Origin: CAYOMP01 sp964405075
Lineage (GTDB): Bacteria > Bacillota > Clostridia > Lachnospirales > Lachnospiraceae
Direction of reading: 5' to 3'
DNA: 11,923 nucleotides
NCBI GenBank assembly: GCA_964405075.1
Contig: CAYOMP010000082.1
Span: 1-11,923, forward strand
Shown here: positions 1 through 7,115 of the stretch, piece by piece
How positions within the stretch are numbered: position 1 is the first letter of the stretch
Layout: each line of letters starts with the position of its first letter
Made by a program: the position numbers and the translations under genes
Notes under the pieces: model-generated
Database searches by the model: none
The model's input: the letters and a program-made list of their open reading frames with translations, nothing else
What the model was told of the DNA's origin: nothing

Positions 1-9
1 TCTATGATA

Positions 10-40
10 CTAGAATTTACTCTTGCCAACTGGAATTTAC
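10..40. repeat. Short direct repeat, 11 bp x2
   Basis: CTAGAATTTAC (10-20) and CTGGAATTTAC (30-40) differ at one base and are spaced exactly 20 bp apart, about two helical turns. This could be a protein-binding site upstream of the first gene, or a coincidence in AT-rich DNA. No function is recognised. Confidence 0.3.
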
Positions 41-90
41 AAATACATTTAACTATTAATACAGGATTTGCACAATGAAGAACAAATAAG

Positions 91-104
91 AGAACAAATG
101 TTCG
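91..104. promoter_or_regulatory. LexA (SOS) box upstream of the toxSAS-Panacea gene
   Basis: AGAACAAATGTTCG matches the Gram-positive LexA/DinR consensus CGAAC-N4-GTTCG at 9 of the 10 fixed positions. GAACA and TGTTC form perfect inverted arms around a central AA. The box ends 8 bp before the -35 element of the gene at 170. A second GAACAAAT copy lies at 80-87, exactly 12 bp upstream in direct orientation. The sequence match is direct; SOS repression and DNA-damage induction are inferred from the established role of such boxes. Confidence 0.7.
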
Positions 105-112
105 TAAAATGC

Positions 113-141
113 TTGACATATGTTAAAGCTAATGCTATAAA
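113..141 (+). promoter_or_regulatory. Sigma-A promoter of the toxSAS-Panacea gene
   Basis: A perfect -35 TTGACA (113-118), a 17-bp spacer and a -10 TATAAA (136-141), preceded by TGC as in an extended -10. The expected start of transcription is about 147-149, giving a leader of only about 20 nt. The palindrome ACATATGT (116-123) overlaps the -35, and the wider 113-126 stretch resembles a degenerate second LexA site whose centre is 22 bp from the first box. Confidence 0.8.
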
Positions 142-169
142 TAAAATATAGATAAGAGTTTTTCATATT

Positions 170-1549
170 ATGAAAGGTATGTTGAATGTGTTTGAGGACT
201 TGGGAAAGTTAATTGATTTTCTTGCGATTGAGTATGAAAATGTTAGTGTGAAGTGGAATGAAATATATACTAATAATAAGTTCAATTTAAAGAAAAGACT
301 GGTATCGGATATTAGGGATGATGCGTACATTTTTGATGAAATTATAGAATATAGAACATATATTGGAAAGGAATCTTTTGAATTTCTGACAAAATTAGTT
401 TCTATGGAATTTGTGAGTTCGGAAGTAACATTTAGAGTGAAAACCCAGAACTCAATAGAATATAAAATAGATAATTACATTCGTAACCATGAAAATGGTA
501 AGATACCAATCAGAAAGTGCTTAAATGATTTGTTTGGAATAAGAATTATATTGTGGGGAGATTTTAAGCATAGTGATGTGAAAGAATATATGAGAAATTA
601 TTATCCATTATATAAATGTATTGATTCGGCTAAACAAGATTATATAGCTTCGCATATATATTTTGAGAATGGAAATTATAATTTTCCTTGGGAACTTCAA
701 GTTTGGTGTTATGAAAATATGCAAAGTAATTTTGAATCACATAAAGAATATAAACAGGATTATACTAGATGGGAAAGAGAGAACAGGAGGGTGTGGGATA
801 TGATAATGCATTACATTATATTGAGTAGCTCGTATTCTAAAGGTGTGCGAATAGCATTACACTATGCTATTATGAAGAATATGAAAATTGATTATATAGC
901 AGAGGTGCTAGATAGAATAAAAAGTGAATGTGGAGAAAATGTATCAGTATCTACACACTCTGTTGTAACGGAATCACAAAGCTGGCAGTCGGTAACGGAA
1001 AAAGATGGTTTTTTTGAAGATATATATGTAGTAAGTTCCGTTGGTGAATTTATTGACCTCATAAAGAAAGATAGGTATTTACAGGGAATTGATGTTGCCA
1101 AATATATTTTGTCAAAGTGTAGATGTACGCACCTTAAATTAGAAAAACTGGTATATTTGTGCTATGCAGATTATTTATGTAAAACAAAACAAAAATTATT
1201 TGTGGATAATATTTATGCTTTCAAATATGGTCCTGTTGTTGAAACAGTATATGAAAAATATAGAGGAAGTCGAGATGAGATTTTAGAGTTAGAAGGTTCA
1301 GAAGATAGTATAATTGAAGATGTGTTCAAGCATATGCCGGCACGTAGTAGGATTCTATTTGCAATGAATGGAATTGAGAAGTTGAATACAATAGATAAAA
1401 TACTGGAAAAGTATGCAGATTATACAGCTGGACAATTGGTAGATGTAACTCATGTTAGTGGGGGACCATGGGATAGAACGGACAAAAGTATTATGTATTC
1501 GAAAATCAAGGATTCAATAATAGAAAAGTTTCATTTTCATGAATGTTAA
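170..1549 (+). CDS. toxSAS-Panacea fusion: RelA/SpoT-like toxin domain joined to a Panacea antitoxin domain
   Basis: A 459-aa soluble protein. Residues about 85-200 form a RelA/SpoT-type synthetase: R89-x-K91 and SI(95-96)-x-x-K99 (ATP-binding face), DLFGIR (120-125) with the metal-binding Asp, DYIASH (157-162) in place of GYRSLH, ELQVW (176-180) with the catalytic Glu, and HKEYK (191-195), typical of small alarmone synthetases. No hydrolase, TGS or ACT domain is present. A helical and Ser/Thr-rich linker (about 210-300) leads to a Panacea domain (about 304-440): LKLEKLVYLCY (322-332), AFKYGPVVETVY (350-361) and THVSGGPW (427-434). In known PanAT systems Panacea neutralises toxSAS and other toxins as a separate protein; here both are in one chain. 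The toxin would act in the cytoplasm, making toxic alarmones such as (pp)pApp or pyrophosphorylating tRNA 3' ends; which one cannot be told from sequence. The start is uncertain: ATG 170 has only a weak AAGAG upstream, while ATG 179 and GTG 188 are in-frame alternatives, the last with AAAGG 10 nt upstream. Flanked by its own promoter and terminator. Confidence 0.85.
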   Translation: MKGMLNVFEDLGKLIDFLAIEYENVSVKWNEIYTNNKFNLKKRLVSDIRDDAYIFDEIIEYRTYIGKESFEFLTKLVSMEFVSSEVTFRVKTQNSIEYKIDNYIRNHENGKIPIRKCLNDLFGIRIILWGDFKHSDVKEYMRNYYPLYKCIDSAKQDYIASHIYFENGNYNFPWELQVWCYENMQSNFESHKEYKQDYTRWERENRRVWDMIMHYIILSSSYSKGVRIALHYAIMKNMKIDYIAEVLDRIKSECGENVSVSTHSVVTESQSWQSVTEKDGFFEDIYVVSSVGEFIDLIKKDRYLQGIDVAKYILSKCRCTHLKLEKLVYLCYADYLCKTKQKLFVDNIYAFKYGPVVETVYEKYRGSRDEILELEGSEDSIIEDVFKHMPARSRILFAMNGIEKLNTIDKILEKYADYTAGQLVDVTHVSGGPWDRTDKSIMYSKIKDSIIEKFHFHEC

Positions 1550-1599
1550 TTAATTGAAAAAGAGTTAAAGAGGAGTTATAAAAATCTCCTAAAGGAAAA

Positions 1600-1633
1600 A
1601 TCGTTGTAGACATAGAGTTTGCAGCGGTTTTTT
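1600..1633 (+). terminator. Rho-independent terminator after the toxSAS-Panacea gene
   Basis: The 12-bp stem ATCGTTGTAGAC (1600-1611) pairs with GTTTGCAGCGGT (1617-1628), using five G-U pairs and a 5-nt loop, and runs into T6 (1628-1633). The run AAAAA before the stem can pair with the T tract. A small AGGAG/CTCCT hairpin (1571-1590) precedes it. Confidence 0.7.
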
Positions 1634-1674
1634 GTATGAATATTTATGTTACTAACTAATAAATCTGAAACTTT

Positions 1675-1703
1675 TTTACAGGGTAAATGAAATTGTCTAT
1701 AAT
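1675..1703 (+). promoter_or_regulatory. Sigma-A promoter of fkp
   Basis: TTTACA (1675-1680), a 17-bp spacer and a perfect TATAAT (1698-1703) predict a start near 1710 and a leader of about 110 nt. A second -10-like TATAAT at 1763-1768, with only a poor -35 (TTGTTT, 1740-1745), could be an alternative. Confidence 0.65.
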
Positions 1704-1716
1704 TCATTTTACTAGG

Positions 1717-1735
1717 GCAGACTTTCTACATCTGC
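1717..1735 (+). promoter_or_regulatory. Inverted repeat in the fkp leader
   Basis: GCAGA (1717-1721) and TCTGC (1731-1735) are perfect inverted arms around 9 nt, just downstream of the predicted fkp start and followed by a loose T-rich stretch. It may be a repressor operator or a weak attenuator hairpin. No known motif was recognised. Confidence 0.35.
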
Positions 1736-1818
1736 GATATTGTTTATTTTTCAATGAATGTATATAATGTGTTTAGACAAATATGAGATTATATATCAAG
1801 CTTTAGAATGGAGAAAAT

Positions 1819-4797
1819 ATGAAGAAAACATCGTTATTTTTGGCACAGTCATATCAAGATACATGGGACGATTATAATAGAACGCTTACGAGAGATAATT
1901 TTGCCTGTTGGGATTATGTAATATTAACTGCATCTAATGAGAAGCAGGCAGCAGGCTTTGAGGCGCAGATTGAAGAAAGAGTTAAATCAGGGTTTTTACC
2001 TGGTAAGACTCATTTTTCAGTTATTCCGGATAAGGATGGCAAGAGGGTAGGCTCTGGTGGTGCTACACTAGGAGTTATTGATTATATTGCAAAGCATACA
2101 GGCACATCGGATTTTTCTAATCTTCGAATTCTTGTAATTCACAGTGGTGGAGATTCTAAGAGAGTACCGCAATACTCTGCGCTAGGTAAGCTTTTTTCAC
2201 CTGTACCCCATTGTTTACAAAATGGTCGTTCATCCACTCTTTTTGATGAGTTAATGATAGTGATGAGTTCTATGGCCTCAAGAATTAGGGAAGGAATGCT
2301 ATTACTATCAGGAGATGTATTATTATTATTTAATCCGCTACAGGTTGATTATAACGGTAATGGTGCTGCTTGTATTTCCTTTAAGGAGCATGTGGAAACA
2401 GGGAAAAATCATGGGGTTTTTCTAAAGGGCGATGATGGAAATGTTGCAAGGTTTTTACATAAACAAAGTGTGGAATCATTAAAACAGGTTGGTGCAGTTA
2501 ACGAAAGAGAACAAGTAGATATTGACACCGGAGCGGTAATATTTTCAAAAGAAATGTTATCGTCGTTGTATCAATTGATTTCAACTAATGGTAGAAGTGA
2601 TATTGAAAAATATAATAGCTTTGTAAATGAAAAGGTTCGTTTATCTTTGTATGGAGACTTTTTGTATCCATTGGCAAATGAATCTACATTAGAGCAGTTT
2701 TATAAGGAGAAACCGGAAGGAAAATTCTGTGATGAATTAACTGAGGCTAGGACTGCCGTATGGAATGCACTTCGTCCATATAGAATGAAGTTACTTCGTC
2801 TGGCTCCTGCCAAATTTGTTCATTTTGGGACAACGAGAGAAATTTTGCATTTAATGTCAGAAGAAATTGAAACCTATGCTGATTTGGGATGGAGTCAGCA
2901 TATTAACAGTAGTATAAATAATTCAACTGCCGGATATAATAGTATTCTTTCGGATGGTGCTACCATTGGAGAAAGATGTTATTTGGAAGTATCTTATGTA
3001 CACGAGAATGCTACCATTGGTGAGAATACAGTTTTATCATATATTGATGTACATAATGAAACTATTCCATCGGATGTTGTTGTTCACGGATTGAAGCAAA
3101 AAGATGGCAAATTTGTAGTTCGTATTTATGGGGTTAACGATAATCCAAAAGAGGATAAGTTATTTGGAATACCAATAACTGACATTTTGGATAAGAATGG
3201 AATATCAGTTAATGAGGTGTGGGATACAAATGACCATTCTTTATGGCTTGCCAACATTTATCCTGCCTGTGATAGTATTGTTGAGGCTCTTGACGCGTCT
3301 CTTAATCTGTACAATTTAGCTATGGGACAAGGGGATGTAATGTCATGGAGACAGCAGAATTGCAAATCATTATGTTCTGGTTTTAATGAGGCTGATACAG
3401 ATGCCATTATTGCATGGGATAATCGTATGCAGGAGCTGGTTCGTATGGATGGTATTGCTAAGTTAATTCGGGCTGGAAGACCTGCAAAGGAAGCTATTGA
3501 TGTGTTACAGGCCAGTCAGTTGACAGTAATTCAGAAACAGTGGATGGACAGACAGTTAGCAAATGCCGGATTTATGGATGCCATTCGTTTGTATTATTAC
3601 GTTGGCGTAGCTCTTGGGGGAGTAGAAGGAGAGCGACTAATTGCTCAGTGTTTTCAAAAAATATCTGATACAATTATGGAGGGTTCCATTGAACAACTAC
3701 AATATAATGATAGCTGTAAGATAGTATTGGATAGACACACGGTACATTTACCACTTCGTGTAAACTGGGGGGGTGGCTGGTCAGATACTCCACCACATTG
3801 CAATGAAAAGGGTGGTACTGTATTAAATGCATCAATTCTTCTTAATGGGGAAAAACCTGTAGAAGTCACTCTTGAGAGAATCTCTGATAAAAAGATTGTA
3901 TTTGATAGCCGTGATATGGATGTGCATGGAGAGTTCAGTTCTATTGAGCCTCTACAGGCAACAGGTGATCCATATGATTCCTTTGCTTTGCAAAAGGCGG
4001 CATTATTAGCTTGTGGAATAATACCAAAATCAGGGGGAAGTCTTGAGGATATTCTTACTCGTCTTGGTGGCGGATTCATTATGCATTCAGAGGTAACTAA
4101 TGTACCTAAGGGTAGTGGACTGGGAACCAGTTCCATTCTGTCGGCGGCATGTGTAAAGGCTATTTTTGAATTTATGGGTATTGAATATACTGATGATAAA
4201 TTGTATAATCACGTACTAATTATGGAACAGATTATGTCTACTGGTGGTGGTTGGCAAGATCAGGTAGGGGGATTGACTGATGGTATCAAATATATTACCG
4301 CAAAGCCTGGTCTGCATCAAAATATTAAGGTACAGCATGTGGAACTTTCTGAGGAGACTAAGAGAGAATTATCGGAGCGATTTGTATTAATATACACAGG
4401 TCAGAGACGTTTAGCAAGGAATCTTCTTCGAGACGTAGTTGGCAGATATGTAGGAAATGAACCGGATTCTTTATTTGCACTTAATGAGATTCAAAGAGTG
4501 GCGGCGTTAATGCGTTTTGAGTTAGAGCGTGGTAATGTAGACGAATTTGCCAAGCTTCTTGATTATCATTGGGAGTTGTCACAAAAGGTAGATGCTGGCT
4601 CTAATAATACCTTAATTGCTCAGATATTTGCCAGTATCAATGAATATATAGATGGTAAATTAGTATGTGGAGCTGGCGGTGGTGGTTTTGTACAAGTTAT
4701 TTTGAAAAAAGGTGTGAAAAAAGAGGTTGTACGACATACATTAAAAGAAGTATTTCAGGATTCAGATGTAGATATATGGGATTGTACTTTGGTATAG
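1819..4797 (+). CDS. fkp: Bifunctional L-fucokinase / L-fucose-1-phosphate guanylyltransferase (Fkp)
   Basis: A 992-aa cytoplasmic enzyme that converts free L-fucose to fucose-1-phosphate (C-terminal GHMP kinase) and then to GDP-L-fucose (N-terminal pyrophosphorylase), the salvage route to the fucosyl donor. The N-terminal half has GSGGAT (78-83) and HSGGDSKR (108-115), characteristic of fucose-1-phosphate guanylyltransferases, then a left-handed beta-helix-like hexapeptide stretch (about 370-410). The kinase half starts near 630 with LPLRVNWGGGWSDTPPH (644-660), the ATP loop PKGSGLGTSS (763-772) and the third GHMP motif GAGGGGF (951-957). All key motifs are intact. The length is close to that of the Bacteroides fragilis enzyme (about 950 aa) and the plant FKGP enzymes. 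The start is supported by GGAG five nt upstream of ATG 1819. A G7 run at 3767-3773 lies in the first kinase motif. The substrate is assigned by family; a related sugar cannot be excluded. It fits a glycan locus with the downstream ligase-like protein and ManC. Confidence 0.93.
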   Translation: MKKTSLFLAQSYQDTWDDYNRTLTRDNFACWDYVILTASNEKQAAGFEAQIEERVKSGFLPGKTHFSVIPDKDGKRVGSGGATLGVIDYIAKHTGTSDFSNLRILVIHSGGDSKRVPQYSALGKLFSPVPHCLQNGRSSTLFDELMIVMSSMASRIREGMLLLSGDVLLLFNPLQVDYNGNGAACISFKEHVETGKNHGVFLKGDDGNVARFLHKQSVESLKQVGAVNEREQVDIDTGAVIFSKEMLSSLYQLISTNGRSDIEKYNSFVNEKVRLSLYGDFLYPLANESTLEQFYKEKPEGKFCDELTEARTAVWNALRPYRMKLLRLAPAKFVHFGTTREILHLMSEEIETYADLGWSQHINSSINNSTAGYNSILSDGATIGERCYLEVSYVHENATIGENTVLSYIDVHNETIPSDVVVHGLKQKDGKFVVRIYGVNDNPKEDKLFGIPITDILDKNGISVNEVWDTNDHSLWLANIYPACDSIVEALDASLNLYNLAMGQGDVMSWRQQNCKSLCSGFNEADTDAIIAWDNRMQELVRMDGIAKLIRAGRPAKEAIDVLQASQLTVIQKQWMDRQLANAGFMDAIRLYYYVGVALGGVEGERLIAQCFQKISDTIMEGSIEQLQYNDSCKIVLDRHTVHLPLRVNWGGGWSDTPPHCNEKGGTVLNASILLNGEKPVEVTLERISDKKIVFDSRDMDVHGEFSSIEPLQATGDPYDSFALQKAALLACGIIPKSGGSLEDILTRLGGGFIMHSEVTNVPKGSGLGTSSILSAACVKAIFEFMGIEYTDDKLYNHVLIMEQIMSTGGGWQDQVGGLTDGIKYITAKPGLHQNIKVQHVELSEETKRELSERFVLIYTGQRRLARNLLRDVVGRYVGNEPDSLFALNEIQRVAALMRFELERGNVDEFAKLLDYHWELSQKVDAGSNNTLIAQIFASINEYIDGKLVCGAGGGGFVQVILKKGVKKEVVRHTLKEVFQDSDVDIWDCTLV

Positions 4798-4803
4798 TGG
4801 AAA

Positions 4804-4837
4804 AGAGAGAGAATCTTAAGGATTTCTCTCTTTTTTT
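4804..4837 (+). terminator. Rho-independent terminator after fkp
   Basis: The purine-rich arm 4804-4814 (AGAGAGAGAAT) pairs with the pyrimidine-rich arm 4822-4833 with one bulged T (4825). A 7-nt loop closes it, and it merges into a T7 tract (4831-4837). It begins 7 nt after the fkp stop codon and separates fkp from the next gene. Confidence 0.75.
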
Positions 4838-4850
4838 ACCAATAAAAAAA

Positions 4851-4859
4851 TGCTATACT
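4851..4859 (+). promoter_or_regulatory. Extended -10 promoter for the ligase gene
   Basis: TGCTATACT is an extended -10 with one mismatch to TGnTATAAT. No good -35 exists because the preceding bases are the T tract of the fkp terminator (TTTTTT at 17 bp). The expected start is near 4866, giving a leader of about 27 nt. Confidence 0.45.
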
Positions 4860-4892
4860 TTATTAGGAATTTTAACAGAATGGAAATATGTT

Positions 4893-6692
4893 ATGGGGAA
4901 AAATAGTAATAATAATTTGAAAAAGAAAAAAAACATAGATTTTTTAATGTATTTAATGGCTTTACCCATATTGTTAGTTACAGTTGTAATGCCATTAATA
5001 ATGAGATTAAATATATTAAAAACTGATTTATATAAATATCCTTGGTATTCTGATAGTACGGATGTGGCGGATATTTTCCTATATAGTAGAGCACATTTTT
5101 TTGTTGGTGTGGTACTATGCATGGTTATATTCATTGTTATGGCTCTTGCTATCGGTATGTATAAGCTGGAGTATTTTAAGAAGAAGCAACTACTTCCTTT
5201 GGTGATATATGGGATTTTCTCAATTATATCTGCTATTTGTTCAGAGTACAAAGATGTAGTCTTTAATGGAAGCATTGAGCAATATGAGAGTATATATGTG
5301 GTCGTTGGCTATATGATTTTAACATATTATGTATATCTATTTGTGGTTCATTATGGAAGTGTGAAGTTGATTACAGTAGGAATTACTCTTGTTTCTGGTG
5401 TTATGAGCATTTTGGGAATAATGCAGTATTTTGGCAAGGATTTCTTTGAATCAAGTATTGGTAAAATGCTAATAGTACCTACCGAGTTGGCTGAGTATAG
5501 AGAGCGATTAAGTTTCAATTTCTCTGACAGTGCAATTAATAGAGTGTATATGACATTGTATAATCCCAATTATGTAGGGGTTTACTGTGCAATGATTATT
5601 CCGGTATTAGTTGCAATTAGTTTGTCAGCATCTAAAATGTGGACTAAGATTGTAACTGGTGTAGTTACCATGCTTTTGGTGTTATGTGATTTTGCTTCGG
5701 GGTCAAAGACATCTCTTTTAGCTATAGTGGTTGGAGGATGTTTTTATACTATTCTTATTTTTGTAAAAAATAGAAAAGTTAACTTTAAAATCTTAGGTGT
5801 AATTACTATTGGAATCATTATAATTCTTGGGATTGATATTGCGTCGGGAAGTAATTATATTCAGAGTATTAAGCGTGGATTTAATACTGATATTAAAGAA
5901 TATAGTCTTGAAGACATATCAGTAAAGGGAAATAAGATTAGTCTGTTATATAAGGAAAAAACAGTTGATATTATTATAAAAGATGATGGGATAAGTGCTT
6001 TTTTAAATTGTATTGACAAGCTACCTGTTGAAAAAGAAAAAAGTACATATAAAATTACCAAAAAAGGTTTTAGAAGGATATCAGTGCAGATAGATGGCGA
6101 TGATGTATATCTTTGGGTAGGAAAAAATCAATGGCATTTTGTTCAGGAAAATGGTGATTTGCAATATATAACAATATATGGAAAAGCAGATAACCTTAAA
6201 AAGGCAGAAAGTATTGGATTTGAGGGACACGAGAAATTGTTTACTAAACGTGGGTATATTTGGTCAAGAACATTGCCTTTGTTGAAAGATAATTTGTTGA
6301 TAGGTACTGGAGCTGATACCTTTGTATATGAGTTTCCACAGGATGATTATGTAATGAAGACAAATGTTATGTCTAAGAATTCATTAATTACCAGACCTCA
6401 CAATATGTACTTGCAGACATGGGTGCAGGAAGGTATGATAGCTTTTATTAGCTTGATGTTTTTCTATTTGTGGTATATAATTTGTACGGTGCAGGTTTTG
6501 GTTAGGACTTGCCATAATTCTTCTAAGGAGAATAGGTATTTAACTATTCTTGGTGAAGGATTATTTATGGCGAATATTTGTTATCTGGTGTCAATGATTG
6601 CAAATGATTCTATGGTGGTTACAGCACCAATGCATTTTGTGATAATTGGGTGTTCTATGGCAATTAATCAATTGATTGCCAAGGAACAGTAG
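4893..6692 (+). CDS. O-antigen ligase / Wzy-like polymerase family membrane protein
   Basis: A 599-aa polytopic membrane protein with about 12 hydrophobic segments: nine between residues 17 and 317, three after 514. The family signature is seen in LYNPNYVGVYC (222-232), SGSKTSLLAIV (269-279), the conserved region RGYIWSRTLPLLKDN (453-467) with GTGADTF (471-477), and RPHNMYLQ (501-508), whose Arg/His are typical active-site-loop residues. These enzymes transfer lipid-linked glycans or repeat units on the outer face of the membrane. Between the ninth segment and the RGYIW motif sits a polar, beta-rich stretch of about 130 residues (320-450) not needed for the family core, probably an extracellular domain. 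ATG 4893 was chosen because the open frame upstream runs back into the end of fkp and its terminator; a weak GGAA lies 7 nt before it. Polymerase and ligase activity cannot be told apart from sequence. Its place between fkp and manC supports a role in surface polysaccharide or glycoprotein assembly. Confidence 0.85.
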   Translation: MGKNSNNNLKKKKNIDFLMYLMALPILLVTVVMPLIMRLNILKTDLYKYPWYSDSTDVADIFLYSRAHFFVGVVLCMVIFIVMALAIGMYKLEYFKKKQLLPLVIYGIFSIISAICSEYKDVVFNGSIEQYESIYVVVGYMILTYYVYLFVVHYGSVKLITVGITLVSGVMSILGIMQYFGKDFFESSIGKMLIVPTELAEYRERLSFNFSDSAINRVYMTLYNPNYVGVYCAMIIPVLVAISLSASKMWTKIVTGVVTMLLVLCDFASGSKTSLLAIVVGGCFYTILIFVKNRKVNFKILGVITIGIIIILGIDIASGSNYIQSIKRGFNTDIKEYSLEDISVKGNKISLLYKEKTVDIIIKDDGISAFLNCIDKLPVEKEKSTYKITKKGFRRISVQIDGDDVYLWVGKNQWHFVQENGDLQYITIYGKADNLKKAESIGFEGHEKLFTKRGYIWSRTLPLLKDNLLIGTGADTFVYEFPQDDYVMKTNVMSKNSLITRPHNMYLQTWVQEGMIAFISLMFFYLWYIICTVQVLVRTCHNSSKENRYLTILGEGLFMANICYLVSMIANDSMVVTAPMHFVIIGCSMAINQLIAKEQ

Positions 6693-6697
6693 ATATT

Positions 6698-6851
6698 TTG
6701 AAATTTCTAGTTTACGCCAGTGGCGAAGAGAATGCTTTGCTTATAGAACTATTTGAAAAGTACCGTGAAACTTATGAAACTCGCAGAGTGTGGCTCTCAT
6801 AGCTAATATTGGAAGATATTTACTGAATATAATCAAAGGAATTCTAATTAA
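6698..6851 (+). pseudogene. Possible remnant of an IS3-type transposase
   Basis: Directly after the ligase stop, a 34-codon frame (TTG 6698 to TAG 6802) encodes EENALLIELFEKYRETY (11-27) then TRRV (29-32). This resembles the N-terminal part of IS3-family OrfB proteins, where a helix ends in a YGxRRI-type motif. In another frame, 6810-6851 encodes FTEYNQRNSN and a stop, reminiscent of the YN-x2-R motif near the end of the same family. The reading would be a fragment with a large internal deletion. Both pieces are very short and the resemblance is from memory of the family, so this is tentative. No inverted repeats or target duplications were found. Confidence 0.25.
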
Positions 6852-7101
6852 CAGATAGTGTAATAGATGTAGTTGATTTGAATATGCTACTGAAAATAAG
6901 AAAATATGAAAGGAGTATATAGATAATTAGTCCGATAGTAAAAATATAAATTATTATGTATACTAGTGTTGGTTAATGCTTGTGTTTGTAATTAGAGCTA
7001 GTTATTGTGTAGTATTTAGAATAGCTTATGTAGAAATTCAGGTATTAATACAAAATAAGCATGCAAAATATTTTTACAATATTACGGCTAAACACATTAT
7101 C
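6803..7101. other. AT-rich intergenic stretch, no gene seen
   Basis: About 300 bp between the possible transposase remnant and the manC promoter. Stops are frequent in all frames. An orphan AAAGGAG (6909-6915) is not followed by a usable start codon and may be a relic of a lost gene. Nothing else is recognised. Confidence 0.5.
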
Positions 7102-7107
7102 TATAAT
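7102..7107 (+). promoter_or_regulatory. -10 element of manC, very close to the start codon
   Basis: A perfect TATAAT ends 8 nt before ATG 7116, so transcription would start at about 7113-7116. The best -35-like TTTACA (7073-7078) is 23 bp away, which is too far, and TTACGG (7082-7087) is too close. The same 12-mer ATTATCTATAAT recurs at 8502-8513. Either a leaderless transcript or an unseen promoter further upstream must serve manC. Confidence 0.45.
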
Positions 7108-7115
7108 GTAAAAAA

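Noticed and set aside
1..78. Open frames from the window edge, to a stop at 76-78 in frame 1 and at 57-59 in frame 3, possible tail of an upstream gene
   Set aside because: Two frames are open and neither peptide is recognisable, so there is no basis for choosing a gene.
3654..4136. A 160-codon open frame on the minus strand inside fkp
   Set aside because: It lies opposite the intact GHMP kinase domain, has no recognisable motif and is explained by the codon structure of fkp.
4665..4892. Upstream extension of the ligase frame to an ATG inside fkp
   Set aside because: It would overlap the fkp end in another frame and run through the fkp terminator; the membrane protein sequence begins properly at ATG 4893.
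4920..4933. A5-G-A8 run at the start of the ligase gene as a slippage or phase-variation site
   Set aside because: It encodes a simple Lys run; such A tracts are ordinary in AT-rich genomes and nothing else points to phase variation.
4853..5275. A 140-codon minus-strand open frame over the ligase start
   Set aside because: Antisense to conserved membrane segments, no Shine-Dalgarno sequence and no family resemblance.
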